DNA of 64,000 bases from Symbiodinium natans (lineage: Eukaryota > Sar > Dinophyceae > Suessiales > Symbiodiniaceae). A model generated the notes under the pieces. It ran no database searches, was not told the origin of the DNA, and was given only the letters and a program-made list of their open reading frames with translations. A program made the position numbers and the translations under genes. The stretch is taken from positions 1,047,001 through 1,111,000 of the forward strand of contig CAJNDS010000779.1 of assembly GCA_905221605.1 (NCBI GenBank), given 5' to 3'. Position 1 is the first letter of the stretch; each line of letters starts with the position of its first letter. Below, piece after piece: positions 1-11,170 of this stretch.

Positions 1-1130
1 AGCTTCATCCTCCATGATCCTCTCTGCTCCCAAAATGGGTAGCATGCACAACAGATCCACCATCCGCAAGACTCCGAGGTCCTGGTGCTCACCCAGAAGC
101 AAAACAGGGATTATCCCTTTTCTCTTCAAGTACCTCACGAAGCTCAACATCGCCAGGCCACACGTTCCCGGCGGCACTTCCATGTACAGTCCTCCTTCAT
201 TCACTGCCATCTCCCAGATGATGGCCTTGCCACCAATCTGTCCACGGACATCCAAGATTCCGAAGATCTTCGTGGGTTTCTCCTGTAGCTCACACACCTC
301 CTGGATGGGCTTCACCAGCTTCTCGTATGAGCTTTGATAGCGCAACATATCCTTGTCGGATAGCGTGCCTATCACGTCCTTGAGCTCTAGCTCATCCACT
401 GGAGTTCCGCGCCGGCAGATACTCCATGACACATCACCGAACCACTTCGGCGGCTCTGGATCCGCCAGCTCCGGAAACACGTCGACCATCCGTTCAATCA
501 CCTTCGGCATGGCCTTGGGTTTCGGTGCAGCTTGGCCTGAGCCTCGGCTTTCACCTTTATCACCCCTTTTTCCAGCAGCTCGGCGCTCCTTCTCTGCCTC
601 TCGGAGATGGAATGCATGGCTTGCATCCGTGCCAGAGACTGTCACAGTCTGTTTGCACTTTTCGCACTTGGGCTTGCCACTTTCATCCCAGCTCAACCCG
701 GCAGCATGCTCGGATCTGAACAACCATTTGCAAACCTTACACCAAAAGGGGCTTTTCATCTCAGCACCCTGCTCACCCTTCCTGCTGTCTTCAGCTGCCA
801 TTTTCCTGTCCTTCACCAAAGGTACAGGCTCCAGGCTAGGGCTAGCTTCCGTGGTGCTTGAACCAAAGCTTTTGCGGGTGGACCATAAATCCATTTCTTG
901 AACCTCAGGGGAAGAGTCTTCACGAAGGGTTTCGGGACTTCTAAGGTGGAAATTTTCAAAAACTTCACCACACTTTTTCACACTTTTCAACGATCCAACT
1001 TGCTCCACACTGCATCCAGTTGCCTCGGCACACTGGTATGCCTGAACTCCAACCCTTGGTCGGATTCCACAGATCCTCCACACCTGCTGCACATCTTCAC
1101 CAGGGTATATACCCATAGCTTGCTGGTGCT
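1..1130 (-). other. Polyprotein C-terminal extension with zinc-ribbon motif
   Basis: Downstream of RNase H (which ends near 1140) the same frame continues for at least 375 codons to the window edge. It contains two CxxC pairs, C1909-x2-C1912 and C1934-x2-C1937 (about positions 741 to 655), separated by 21 residues in a Lys/Trp-rich context, which fits a zinc ribbon. A charged, Lys/Glu-rich linker and then a folded-looking region with GKAIIWEMAV follow. Ordinary copia elements stop shortly after RNase H, so this is an added module. Its function is unknown; nucleic-acid binding or protein contact is inference. Confidence 0.75.
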
Positions 1131-4100
1131 GACAGAATGTCACTTGACTCAAGCACTTTGTAAGAACGTCAGCGATCATTCCCGCTGTCGGGCACCAAAT
1201 GACCTTCAAGGTCTGAGCTTCCTGTATCCGCTCCTGAAGATAGCAGACAGCGATGTCTAAGTGGCGAACTCGCCTACTCAACCCACGGTTTAGCAAAACC
1301 GCTCTCGCTGAGGAACTGTCAGTGTGCAATCGGATCGTGACATCTGACTCGGCCAACTGACCGATCAAAGTCGCAAGTCCCTCACTCTCCTGTACCGCAG
1401 TCAAGATGGCTCTCAACTCGGCTTCACAAGAACTCAGCGATACACACCCTTGAACTCGAGAGATTCCCTTGATCAGGCATCCTCTATAAAAGATGGCTAT
1501 GCCCGACACAGATCTTCGTCCTAACGACGCTTGGGGTGCCCAACTGGCATCCGCATACACTTCCAGCTGCGCCGGCCCACTGTCCGGTACATTCCCATCA
1601 GGGCCAAAGTACTGCCATGCATGGTATTGTCCCTTTAGGAACCTAATCACTTGTCGCAATGCTTGCTCAAAGCATGCTGTTGGCTTGGACTGTCCTTGCG
1701 AAAGAATGGACATCCACCTACTCAGGTCAGGTCTCGACTGACCCCACCATGCAATCCGGCCAAGTACTGCTCTGTACCTCGCAGCTGCAGTGTCACTCAA
1801 CTCAGGATCCGAACCACTTGCTCTGCCCTTCTCGACCGTTTTCACGATGTCCGGAGGAGCAGTAACCACCTTCAGGTCCTTACAGAACTCTGTCTCGAAC
1901 AGGGCATCTAAGTATGCCGGGGGCACTCGCATCCTGAGATGACTCCCTTGTCTCTCAATCTCTCGCCCCAAAAAGGTGATCTTTCCACCAGTGGAAGTGA
2001 TTCGACCCGTTTCCTTGATCTTCAACTCTCCGTTCAGGGTGTCGGTCACCAACCGAATGGCATCTCTAGTGCCACACAGAATCAAATCGTCCACATAGCA
2101 CAACATGAGGAATCTTTTCCCTCTCACAGTGCCCTCGAAGACGGAAGGTTCCGTTGGGCATTGCTTCAACCCAACTTTCTTCACAACTGTCGCCAGCTTC
2201 AAGTTCCAAGCTTTGGCGGCAACTCTCAAACCATTCATGGCTTGATCCAGAATCATAAACACCGGGACATAATAGTCCTTGCAGGCGGAAACATCCTTGG
2301 GCAATTGGATAATCGCCTTCGATCCTTTCGGAAGGGGGGAATGCAAGAATGCAGTGCTAACATCCAAAGTTGCGATATCCATAGCATCTACCGAAGCAAT
2401 GGCCAAAAGCGTCCGTAACGCTTCTAAAGAAGGAGTCGTAGCACTCAGTCCTAAAGATGATGCTGTGCTCCCCTTTGCGATGTCTTGCACCACACACCGA
2501 GCTCTCACAGCTTCCTTGCCATTCACCACCTTTGGGCCTATGACCCATCGGGTTGGGATGATCTTTATCCCATGCTGACGAGCAAACTTCTGAGCCTCGT
2601 CTGCTCCAACCACTCTCCCTGCTTTGTGAGCAGTCATACTCTGCAGCTCAGTTCGCCGGCCTTCCACTGTTTTATCCACATCTAATGGACATCCATCTAT
2701 CTCAGACAGAACACTCGTGGGTCTTGCCAGCCAAACTTGGGATCCACACACCTTCATGGACTCCGGGAAAGTGCTATTCTTGTTGAGCAGAATCGAATTG
2801 GTCACATGTACCAACTTCGGACTCTCGTCACTGCTTACCATTTTAATAGGACCTTGAGGCACATCGAGTCTTGGGTCTAAACAAATACGATTGATCAGCC
2901 GGGGAACTCGATTGGACTCATCTGGAACTGAGTTCACATCTGAAGTTAAACTCTCTAAACGCCGGGGAACTCGACTGGACTCATTTGGAACTGAATCCAC
3001 ATCCATTTGAGGTTTTTCTTCCTCCATTGGGATCGCTTCATCCTCAGCGGGAGTTTCTCCTTCGAAGTATCCAGGTTCCATTGCCTCATCTGGAATCCCT
3101 TGGTAAGGCAAACTTGGATCCTCAAAATCCTCCATGTCAACATCCACAACTTCTGTCGCAGGTGTTGGGACGCTTTGCTTCTCCTCCAACTTGGGATCTG
3201 GTCGACTCTCATAGGTGATCTTCGGGCGTTTCAGGAGTGAAGGCTCACTTCCAGACTCCATCACCCCCGCATCCTTTGAGCTTCTCTGGTCCATTTTTGG
3301 AGTTTCCTCTGTTGGTTCTTTCGATTCCAACCGTTGTCGTTGAGCTTTCAACCAATCATCATACCGTTTTCGGCATTCAGCATTGTGGTTGGCTTTTCCT
3401 CTTTTTGGACCACACGCAGGACAGTTCGCTGTGCCACCATGTTCCTTCACCCATGCAGCTGGAGGTCCAACTTTGCTCATGTCTGTGGTCGGTCCATCAG
3501 ACACTCGGCCCTCAAAGGCCTTGTCCGCTTCACCTTCAATCCGATCGGGCACACCATCCTCTTTCTCCTTCAGAATCGGGGGAGCCAATGTATCCGATGG
3601 ATCATGCTCCTTGAGCAAATGTTGACAATGCTCCAACCCAATCTTCAACGGAACGATGTGCTTGATGGACTTTGCTCGAAAGTGTTTTGGACAACCATCC
3701 ACCATGGCACTCACAACATGAGTCAAGCCACCAACTTCAGGGTACACATAGGCTGCTTCCACAAACCGGGAGAGCGCCGTGGTTTTCATCGAATCCGGTA
3801 GCTCAGCCAGAACTGTAGCACCTATCAACGACGATCCACACTCATGGAGGGATCTCTGTAGTACCAACTCCTGGGGTGATTTCTTCCCATCAAAGGCAGC
3901 TGCATGGTGATTGTGCATTGCAGCACAGTAAATCAGACCAAACTCAAACGCTCGAGGACTTCTCTTCAAGTCAAAGCCCTGCGCTCGTAGATCCAACCTC
4001 ACCGTGCTGAACAACTCCTTGAGTGTTCTCACTGCCCTTTCCACACCACCAACCGCTTCATGTCCCTGCGGAGGTGCTCTTTGGGTCACAATCCTAATCC

Positions 4101-6465
4101 CCAGATTGGCTCTCTTGATGAGGGCGCTCACCGCTGTCTCGCTGTCTGTCCTCAACAGTACAGCAGACCCTGCAATGTCCAGTCCGAAAGCATTCATCCA
4201 ATAACGAATCCAGCTGGAGGTATTGTCAGCATTGGTCCCTACCAACAGACATCCAATCATTCTGGTTGACATTTCAGTCATGACCAGTACTTTCATGTTG
4301 GGAGCCGTCGGCTGGTCTTTCGCAAAAGTACCAGTTACCAGGTTGATGAAGCAGAAATCTGCTTGCAACGCCACGGGTCGGTCTTGAGCATCCTTGGTCC
4401 GACGATGCTGGGTTGTTCCTCTTGTCATCCGACAATGAGGACATTCGGACGAAAAAGGAATGTGGCCTCGCATCCGATGCAGCTCCATTTCTTCTTGCTT
4501 TTTCTTGGTCATTGACTGCACTGACTGCATCTGATCAACCTCCATCGGTCGTTGGCCATCATCCACATCCATGGGTCGAACCTCAGTTCTTCCAAAGGTT
4601 ACTTTCTTTCGCTTTCCAGCATCACCTTGCAGGTAGATCCAAGGACATCCAGCCCAGGATACTCCATATCCCATGACTCCTTTCTTCTCGTGTCGCAGCG
4701 AAATCTCTCTTCGAGTGAACTTCACTTCCCAACCAGTATTCACCATCTGCTCGGTGCTCAAGATGTTGTGAGCCACATCTGCTACAACTCCAGTCACACA
4801 CACCGATGTCAAACCAAGATACTGCTTTCCTTCATACATAGGCAGCAAGGCTCGGATGCGAACTCGCTCGAAGACATTCACCGGGGTATCGTTGGCTGCT
4901 GAGTACCTCTCATTAGGTCCCAACGCCTTCCGATCCAAGATCTGGAACTCATCCAAGTATCTTTTCGCAATCACAGTCACCGATGCTCCTGAGTCAATCA
5001 ACCACCATTTGCTTGCATCATCCTTTTCCATGCTTTTGACTTGATTCATCGGAGGTTTCATCAAAGACCGAACTGACTTAGATGGCAACATCTGAGATAA
5101 ATCGGTAGAGATCCGATGCTCCAACTCGGCAATCCGGACTCTCGTCTCAACTTCCCATGACCAATCTATCTCATCAGTACTCCGGGGAATCCACTCTTTT
5201 CTCACTTCATCGAGCAATTCTTCCAGAGGTTGCAACACAGATTCCACTCGGGCCTCTGACTCAGGTTCATTCCATTCACCTCCAGTTAGCTGGTAGTCAC
5301 TCGACTCACCCTCTTGGGAGACTTCAGCAACTGTCTTCCCCTTTCCTTTGCCTTTTCCTTTGGGCTTTCCCTTTTCGGGCTTCTTCTTGGGATCTCCTTT
5401 TGCCTTGGCTTTCGCCTTAGCATTGGGGGAATTGGGCTTCTTGCCTGAATCTCCCTCCTTATACCAGCAATCGCGGGCATAATGTCCCTTTCCACCACAC
5501 ACATAGCACTCCACATCCTTCTTGTTCTGGCTTGAAGCTCGTTTGCCAGCACCTTTGCTTGATTCGCGCTTGCCTTTCTGTTCCTTTCCTTTGCCTTTTG
5601 GTTTTCCTTCGTTGCCCTTTCCCTCATTGGGATCTCGAAAAGGTTGAAGCTTCGTGCCAGGGGCTTCTGACCACACCCTTTGTTGCACCTCAAACTTCAG
5701 AGCAACTCTTTTCAGATCTTCAAACGATTCACTATCGCCATGCAACAAGCAATGGCTTCTACACCGATCTGGCAAACTGCGCAGCAAAACCATAACCGAA
5801 TCCGCTTCTTGGATCTGCAAACCACCAGCATGCACATCGGGATCAAGACTATTGAGCAGCTTGGTGTACTTGTTCAACTCATGCTCAATCTTTCGAATGA
5901 TCTCCGGAATACTGGGTGCTTTCACGGTTTGATTCACCAGCTGCGACCGAAAGAACAGGCATTCAGCTCGCGACTTCAGGCAAAACTCCTTCGCCAGCAA
6001 TCTCAAAGCCACAAAACCAGATTGTTGATAAGTGCTCTCACTTTCAACATATGTCTGCAAAATCAGAGAACTCTTCTCATGATTTGCAAAAGTCTGTCGC
6101 AGGATGTGCATCAGCCTCGTCGACCTCTTCTGTTGCTCCACAGTAAGTCGATCCTGTTTCAGCCGAGACTCTTCTTGAGTCTTCACCGCATGCATGAGCT
6201 CATTGGGAAACACTTCTGAACCCAAACCAACCCAACTGGTCAGCTTCTCCATCCAGGTCAAGAATCCAAGAGCTTCAGAGATGCGATCCTTCCAAGACGA
6301 AAAGTCAATGGTCGGCAAACTGGGCAACCATTTGTCCGATCGAGCAAACACATCCCTTTCCTTTCTTGCTCCAGAGGTGGAGGTCTCAGTGGGGGACTTG
6401 GGCTCGCCATCCGAAAAAGCTGGGTCCCCTTCGCAGGAGTACCCACTGGCGATGCACCTTGACAT
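1..6465 (-). CDS. Ty1/copia Gag-Pol polyprotein, 3' end beyond window
   Basis: One minus-strand frame stays open from the first in-frame ATG at 6465 to the window edge, about 2,155 codons with no stop. I translated much of it by hand, and no stop-bounded ORF of 60 codons or more occurs in this frame. Domains in order: Gag core (about residues 90-280); CCHC zinc knuckle C-x2-C-x4-H-x4-C (320-333); aspartic protease motif WLIDSGAS (Asp491); integrase zinc motif H663-x4-H668 and C675-x2-C678; integrase catalytic D703, D774 and E809, the last two 35 residues apart as in D35E; reverse transcriptase with DVSTAFLH (D1368) and the copia-type YVDD (D1459, D1460); RNase H with SSCEAEL, HTDSSSA (D1716) and ADVLTK. 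The order protease-integrase-RT-RNase H identifies the copia superfamily. It would copy and integrate the element's own RNA. It is much longer than the usual 1,300-1,500 residues because of a C-terminal extension. Family certain; intactness likely but the end is unseen. Confidence 0.93.
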   Translation of the reverse strand, partial: MSRCIASGYSCEGDPAFSDGEPKSPTETSTSGARKERDVFARSDKWLPSLPTIDFSSWKDRISEALGFLTWMEKLTSWVGLGSEVFPNELMHAVKTQEESRLKQDRLTVEQQKRSTRLMHILRQTFANHEKSSLILQTYVESESTYQQSGFVALRLLAKEFCLKSRAECLFFRSQLVNQTVKAPSIPEIIRKIEHELNKYTKLLNSLDPDVHAGGLQIQEADSVMVLLRSLPDRCRSHCLLHGDSESFEDLKRVALKFEVQQRVWSEAPGTKLQPFRDPNEGKGNEGKPKGKGKEQKGKRESSKGAGKRASSQNKKDVECYVCGGKGHYARDCWYKEGDSGKKPNSPNAKAKAKAKGDPKKKPEKGKPKGKGKGKGKTVAEVSQEGESSDYQLTGGEWNEPESEARVESVLQPLEELLDEVRKEWIPRSTDEIDWSWEVETRVRIAELEHRISTDLSQMLPSKSVRSLMKPPMNQVKSMEKDDASKWWLIDSGASVTVIAKRYLDEFQILDRKALGPNERYSAANDTPVNVFERVRIRALLPMYEGKQYLGLTSVCVTGVVADVAHNILSTEQMVNTGWEVKFTRREISLRHEKKGVMGYGVSWAGCPWIYLQGDAGKRKKVTFGRTEVRPMDVDDGQRPMEVDQMQSVQSMTKKKQEEMELHRMRGHIPFSSECPHCRMTRGTTQHRRTKDAQDRPVALQADFCFINLVTGTFAKDQPTAPNMKVLVMTEMSTRMIGCLLVGTNADNTSSWIRYWMNAFGLDIAGSAVLLRTDSETAVSALIKRANLGIRIVTQRAPPQGHEAVGGVERAVRTLKELFSTVRLDLRAQGFDLKRSPRAFEFGLIYCAAMHNHHAAAFDGKKSPQELVLQRSLHECGSSLIGATVLAELPDSMKTTALSRFVEAAYVYPEVGGLTHVVSAMVDGCPKHFRAKSIKHIVPLKIGLEHCQHLLKEHDPSDTLAPPILKEKEDGVPDRIEGEADKAFEGRVSDGPTTDMSKVGPPAAWVKEHGGTANCPACGPKRGKANHNAECRKRYDDWLKAQRQRLESKEPTEETPKMDQRSSKDAGVMESGSEPSLLKRPKITYESRPDPKLEEKQSVPTPATEVVDVDMEDFEDPSLPYQGIPDEAMEPGYFEGETPAEDEAIPMEEEKPQMDVDSVPNESSRVPRRLESLTSDVNSVPDESNRVPRLINRICLDPRLDVPQGPIKMVSSDESPKLVHVTNSILLNKNSTFPESMKVCGSQVWLARPTSVLSEIDGCPLDVDKTVEGRRTELQSMTAHKAGRVVGADEAQKFARQHGIKIIPTRWVIGPKVVNGKEAVRARCVVQDIAKGSTASSLGLSATTPSLEALRTLLAIASVDAMDIATLDVSTAFLHSPLPKGSKAIIQLPKDVSACKDYYVPVFMILDQAMNGLRVAAKAWNLKLATVVKKVGLKQCPTEPSVFEGTVRGKRFLMLCYVDDLILCGTRDAIRLVTDTLNGELKIKETGRITSTGGKITFLGREIERQGSHLRMRVPPAYLDALFETEFCKDLKVVTAPPDIVKTVEKGRASGSDPELSDTAAARYRAVLGRIAWWGQSRPDLSRWMSILSQGQSKPTACFEQALRQVIRFLKGQYHAWQYFGPDGNVPDSGPAQLEVYADASWAPQASLGRRSVSGIAIFYRGCLIKGISRVQGCVSLSSCEAELRAILTAVQESEGLATLIGQLAESDVTIRLHTDSSSARAVLLNRGLSRRVRHLDIAVCYLQERIQEAQTLKVIWCPTAGMIADVLTKCLSQVTFCQHQQAMGIYPGEDVQQVWRICGIRPRVGVQAYQCAEATGCSVEQVGSLKSVKKCGEVFENFHLRSPETLREDSSPEVQEMDLWSTRKSFGSSTTEASPSLEPVPLVKDRKMAAEDSRKGEQGAEMKSPFWCKVCKWLFRSEHAAGLSWDESGKPKCEKCKQTVTVSGTDASHAFHLREAEKERRAAGKRGDKGESRGSGQAAPKPKAMPKVIERMVDVFPELADPEPPKWFGDVSWSICRRGTPVDELELKDVIGTLSDKDMLRYQSSYEKLVKPIQEVCELQEKPTKIFGILDVRGQIGGKAIIWEMAVNEGGLYMEVPPGTCGLAMLSFVRYLKRKGIIPVLLLGEHQDLGVLRMVDLLCMLPILGAERIMEDEA

Positions 6466-7082
6466 CCCGAAGAAGAACTGGGCATGTTCTCAGGAACACC
6501 ATCCTGAGGTAAGGGGGGATTCACCTGTTGCTGTTGCTGTGGCTGCTGTTGCTGATGCTGATGTATCATCCACTGCTGATGCTGCTGCTGTTGCTGCACC
6601 ATGGACGAAGTCATCGTTTGCATAAACTGCTGTTGCTGCACAACCAGTTGCTGCATCATGCTTTCCAATTCTCGCACTTGTCTCGTCAACCCTTGCACGT
6701 CGGGTGATGTTTGTGATGGTGTCACCACAGGTTGAGGAGGTCCAGTGGATAGTCCTGGTGGTAACGAAGGACTTCCTACCGCTTGCTGAGGCAAACCAGG
6801 GGGAAACGAAGGGCCTCCCATTGTCTGTTGGGGTGCTCCAGTAGCTACCCCATGAGGGCTTCTGGCGGGAGTTCGACCTCTGGGCACTGGGCCATACACA
6901 GGTTGGCTTCCTTGTGCCAAACCTTGCACCCACAGTGGGTTGGGATTTCCCAAACCCGGAAAAGGGTCTACCCTTCGCCTTGTCTCAGCATCCATGATGG
7001 GCACAGAGCTTCCACGCTCTCGTCCACCTCTTGGACTCCTCACATGAGCTCCACTGGTATGTCGTGGGGGTGTATTCAACAT
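6258..7082 (-). CDS. N-terminal Gag segment, out of frame with the rest
   Basis: This reading frame starts at an ATG at 7082 and encodes a Pro/Gly-rich leader followed by a predicted coiled segment with a long Gln/His-rich tract (positions about 6520-6660), then runs into the Gag core region. Around 6400-6480 the sensible protein reading moves into the frame of the 1-6465 polyprotein: the downstream frame gives EPKSPTETSTSGARKERD and then a normal Gag core, while this frame decays. The shift corresponds to -1 in the reading direction. I see no classical slippery heptamer, so an indel is more likely than programmed frameshifting, but the site lies within a short T run near 6415. The two frames together would make one protein of more than 2,300 residues. 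Confidence 0.7.
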   Translation of the reverse strand: MLNTPPRHTSGAHVRSPRGGRERGSSVPIMDAETRRRVDPFPGLGNPNPLWVQGLAQGSQPVYGPVPRGRTPARSPHGVATGAPQQTMGGPSFPPGLPQQAVGSPSLPPGLSTGPPQPVVTPSQTSPDVQGLTRQVRELESMMQQLVVQQQQFMQTMTSSMVQQQQQHQQWMIHQHQQQQPQQQQQVNPPLPQDGVPENMPSSSSGCQGASPVGTPAKGTQLFRMASPSPPLRPPPLEQERKGMCLLDRTNGCPVCRPLTFRLGRIASLKLLDS

Positions 7083-7463
7083 AGTTCCTGAACTCAGGCT
7101 CCAGCCTGCAGTCTCTCCACAACGTCTTCTGGCGAAAATTCTCTCACCAACACCAGATGGTCCAGGCTCCTGAAGAACCTTAGTTCTACTCTACCAAGCA
7201 CCGTATTCCTCCAAGATCGGTCACAACCAATCCAGTTCCAGACAAACCACCTTGCCCGGGCTCCAAAGTGCCTCAACAGCCGCTGAACCAACTGCTTCCA
7301 AGCCTGATGAGTCCGGATCCGCCTCCTCACAGGGTAGGCTTCCCGGCACTCACGAACACGGTCCGAGTACAAGAGATTCCGGTCCACTGGCAGTCTGGGC
7401 TCCAACCCAAACTTGCCTCCAGGCACTCACAGAGTCCTGACAGACAACCAAAGACCATACACG

Positions 7464-7477
7464 GGCTCATACCACAA
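7464..7477 (-). other. Possible primer-binding site of the copia element
   Basis: Read on the minus strand the sequence is TGGTATGAGCCC, resembling the TGGTATCAGAGC type of primer-binding site complementary to initiator tRNA-Met. It lies about 380 bases upstream of the Gag ATG at 7082, where a 5' leader should be. The LTR would then lie to the right (about 7480 to 8100), but the second LTR is outside the window, so the LTR boundaries cannot be set. The match is imperfect. Confidence 0.3.
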
Positions 7478-7479
7478 GG

Positions 7480-10400
7480 CACAAGCTCCGTAACGTAAAA
7501 AACGAAGGTCCCTCTGGTACCTTTTTCCTTGAAAGCACGAACCCTGACCTCTCACACAAGTGCCTCTCTCTTTTTCACAGTCAGAGCCACTTGAGCCAAA
7601 AAGTCACGAAGTGCACAAACTAAACGAATTCTCTCTTGTGAGCTTAAACTCAGCTTCAGAACGAAGTTCCGACACACTGCACACTCACTTTAAACAGCGT
7701 ATTGGGCAAAAACACACTCGTATGATTTTCTTGCAAATCAACAAGGCATAAACCATCGAGGATGGGATCACACGGATTCCCAATCACTCCGAAGCAAACA
7801 AACCTATACAAGCTGATCCAAACATGACAAAAACATCAATGATCAGCCACAATCTTCCACAAATTCTGCCTGCAACTACTTCTGCGCCTTTAACATTTGG
7901 TCCTGCCCCCTTCCACAAGAACAAATGCATTTTTTTGGGCACCTGTTGACCTTTCTTGGCACAAGAAAATGCTTTAAACTTCAGCTGAACCACAAAGAAA
8001 AAACAAACAGCTTCAGCTACAGCAACTTTTCGGATGTACATGTCAGAACTTAGAAGACAAGTAAATACTTCTACCCCCACTGTTAGCCCCATTCTGCTAG
8101 TGCCACTTTTGGGTGCAGAATGAAAGACGCATGCACACATGCATGCACTATTGTGTTCTGAAGCACTTTTAGTCTCACGACTAAATTCGTTTGTAGTTTT
8201 GCGCACTTCATGAACTTTGGCTCAAGACTGAGAACAAGGAACAGTGCCTGTGCTTGGTTCATGTCGGAAAGGGTTTGCACTTTCACGGGAAAGGGTACCT
8301 ACAGGGACCTTCAGTTTTTACGGTTTTTGTTCTTATGGCGTTTGATCTGCAAGTTCTTATGGCGTTTGATTTGCAATCGTTTCTCCTCTGAAACATGAGA
8401 GGTCGTTGTCGAATCTTGCAGGAATGTGTGCATCTTGGCAGACCTTCATTTGGTGTTGCACCTGGTCCTGTTGTTGGCGCGGAGCTGACGCTCAGCGCCA
8501 GTCCTTCGCTTACAGTCAGTGTCCATCATGAGCTGGGGTTGGCACTTCTGCATCTCTTTCCATGGGTGTGGGAGCAGCAGGAGGCTGGATCTTGGCAGGC
8601 TTGGCGTTGTTTGGACCAATCGATGCAATTCTTGGAGGTTTTCCTCGGAGGCCTACTGGCGGGAATGTGTGTTGACTAAAGAAGGCAATAATGCCAATTG
8701 TCACTTGGACAGCAACTACCCGCTCTACAGTACAAATGGTCTTCTTCGTGCCAAGAGTTTAAGGACTGGGGTGTGTGGAAGCATTGGTGGGTTTGTCATA
8801 AGATTGTAAGCGAGATCCTCTTGGTTGTGCACGTTACGCCACTGAAGGTTTTAGACGTCTTTTTTTGATCCCTCTGCTCCCGGTGACCGACCACTCGAAG
8901 ATAAGAAATATTGTAAATTTGCAGCTGCGTCGGTACCTACTGTGCCCGACACGATCTGCTGGCTTTTCGGTTCGGGGCTTAGAGTATCGATTTCTAGCCT
9001 TGGGTTTGGTGGGTGTGTCCAGGGTTTTGCTTTCCAGTTTTCTGGCTGGTCCCAGGACGGCAAAACCAACTTCCATTTTCGGATATCCAGTTTAGCTGGA
9101 ACCCAATTGCCAACACATGCGAAGGATCCCAGATGTGCACAAATCTCAGCAGTCGCCCACGCTCGCATCATGCTCTGGAAGAGCGCATCGTTGTGCCCAG
9201 CAGCTGCAGTATCAGCAGCACGGCCGCCAAAATCATCAACATGTTGAACACAAGCTTTGAAGCAGAAACTGCACCACAGCAAGGGTGAGGTTGTTGTAAC
9301 ATCCTCACCCGCGTCAGCGAGTCAAGTCCTCCAGAGTGGAGCGCCGGCAAGCACCCGCACCCAGGAAGTGCCGAAGTACTATTGGACCGCTACCCATATT
9401 CCCAAATCCTACACCCGGAGCTGAAGTCGGCCAAGCTCCAAGCTCGGGCAGTCAGGCCTGGGCTTGTCCGAATGGCTGCAACTGGGGCAATTTAGGGCCA
9501 TTGTTTTGGTTTTTTTTTGTTCTGTTGTTTCCAGCTTCGGATCTTCTCGTTTCGAGGCTCGTCGCCTCCCGGGCGCGTCAGGTCCTTTTGTCGGGCCTTG
9601 TTTTGCAAGGGCCATCGGCCTCGGGCAAATGTCGCAAAACTGTAAATTGCAGCATGCAAATGATCTTCACAACAGAGTGATGGAATTTCGCTTTCATTTT
9701 GCAAACACGCATGGCAGGCAAGCATTTTTGAAGTTGTATGGATTTGGCACATTGGCTTTCGAACGTACATACATGTGGATGCTGGCTTGAGCCATTCGGA
9801 GGTCGCAACATGCGGAACATCGAGTGCGAACCATGTCGAGAAACACTTTTAGCAGCTGAGACAAGCCAACTGCAACTTGCTACAGTTCAAGATCCAATCG
9901 GAGAAAATCAGACCCACGTTGCCATGTCTTGCCCGCAAGCCGCCTAACATGGCAGCATGGGCTTTGGAGCTTCTGGTGGGCTTTGCTTTGCCAGTTTGTG
10001 GCATTGCTCGCCGTTGTTCACCTTTGCTTGCAGTTTGTCAGCGTTGCCTGCTTCGTTCAGGTTCGGCAACGAAGGAGTCGGGATTTCTGTGCATCAGACC
10101 CCGGAGATTAGCAAGGCAATGTTTGCGCTTCCATCTCAGAACTGTGGGAACCATGGCTTTGCTTTCTGCAATGGCTCTGTTTCTTTGAAGGGCTGCATGC
10201 CAATGCATGAAGCAAGCTGAGGCTGCTTTGCCCCATGCTGCAACCTTGCCTTGGACTGCGTGGATGTGGCTTTGCGGGTCCCGTTGCAAGAGATGGTTTC
10301 CGACATCGTACGGTAAGATTTTTAATAGCCTTCAGGGGCAGGTTCGGGCTAGGCACACAGACACTCGCTATTAATTTTTTTCAGCTGTGTTAATGGCTGT

Positions 10401-10906
10401 GGTTGATGCTTGTTCATCCGTCGCTCGCGTCGTCAAGGCATCACCTTCATTGCCCATCGCACTTGAGAGACCCCAACATCCGATTCTCCAGTAGCACCCA
10501 AAGTTGGGGGAGTTTTGCAACTGATCCGGCCCCCGAATGCACCTTGTAGCCTTGTCATGTGTGTCCGTGACAAGGTCATCGGGCCGCTGTTCGTTCTGCT
10601 CGCGCTCACGTTGATATGCTTTGTCATGTGCCTCCGCTGTGAAGATACCCCCGCCCGGCCATCAGGAGCCCTGAACTTTGACTTCTACCCTACTCGGGTC
10701 CGTGAACCCCAAAGCTTCTTCCCTCGGCTTCTCAGCCCCCAGGTTTCGTGCAGCGTTCCATTGTTTTCTTCCTCAGGTACACTTTCTTCACGGTCTTGAT
10801 TCCGTATCGAGCCGATTCCGGCACGGCCTCGATCCAGTTGGAGCCTTATACTCGCCTGCGCATCGTGATCTCCTGAAAAAGCAAATCCTCTAAAGAGTCT
10901 TCTCAA
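7480..10906. other. Non-coding stretch, putative LTR then unassigned
   Basis: The first 600 bases may be the 5' LTR of the minus-strand copia element. The remainder has no ORF with recognisable protein character on either strand. Visible structure: a tandem duplication of about 23 bases (TTCTTATGGCGTTTGATYTG and flank) at 8330-8377; a spliced-leader-like 11-mer TTTGGCTCAAG at 8215-8225; and a dispersed motif GTAAATTTGCAG at about 8911-8922 that recurs near 12150. Confidence 0.5.
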
Positions 10907-11170
10907 GCCCTAAACCCTAAACCCTAAACCCTAAACCAAAATCCCCAAACCTTAAACCCGAAACCCTACACCCAAAACCCAAAACCCTACACCCTAAACC
11001 CTACACCATCCTACACCCTAAACTCTAATCCCTAAACCCTAAAGCCTCAACCCGAAACCTTAAGCCCTAAACCCCAAACCCTAAACCCTAGACCCTAAAC
11101 CCTAAACCTTAAACCCTAAAGTTACAGCCTACATCCTACACCTTAAACCCTGAGCCCTGAACCCTAAACC
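10907..11170. repeat. Degenerate CCCTAAA (telomere-like) array
   Basis: About 260 bases of CCCTAAA units with frequent point changes and phase slips (CCCTACA, CCCAAAA, CCTTAAA). The degeneracy shows it is an old interstitial array and not a chromosome end, since unrelated sequence continues on both sides. A short run of the opposite orientation (TTTAGGG, four units) lies at 11331-11359. Confidence 0.95.

Noticed and set aside
6490-6933. 147-codon minus-strand frame overlapping Gag
   Set aside because: Shadow of the Gln-rich Gag segment; it gives Ala/Thr runs from the same CAG-type repeat.
10907-11170. True chromosome end
   Set aside because: Arrays are short, degenerate, occur in both orientations and are followed by ordinary sequence, so they are interstitial.
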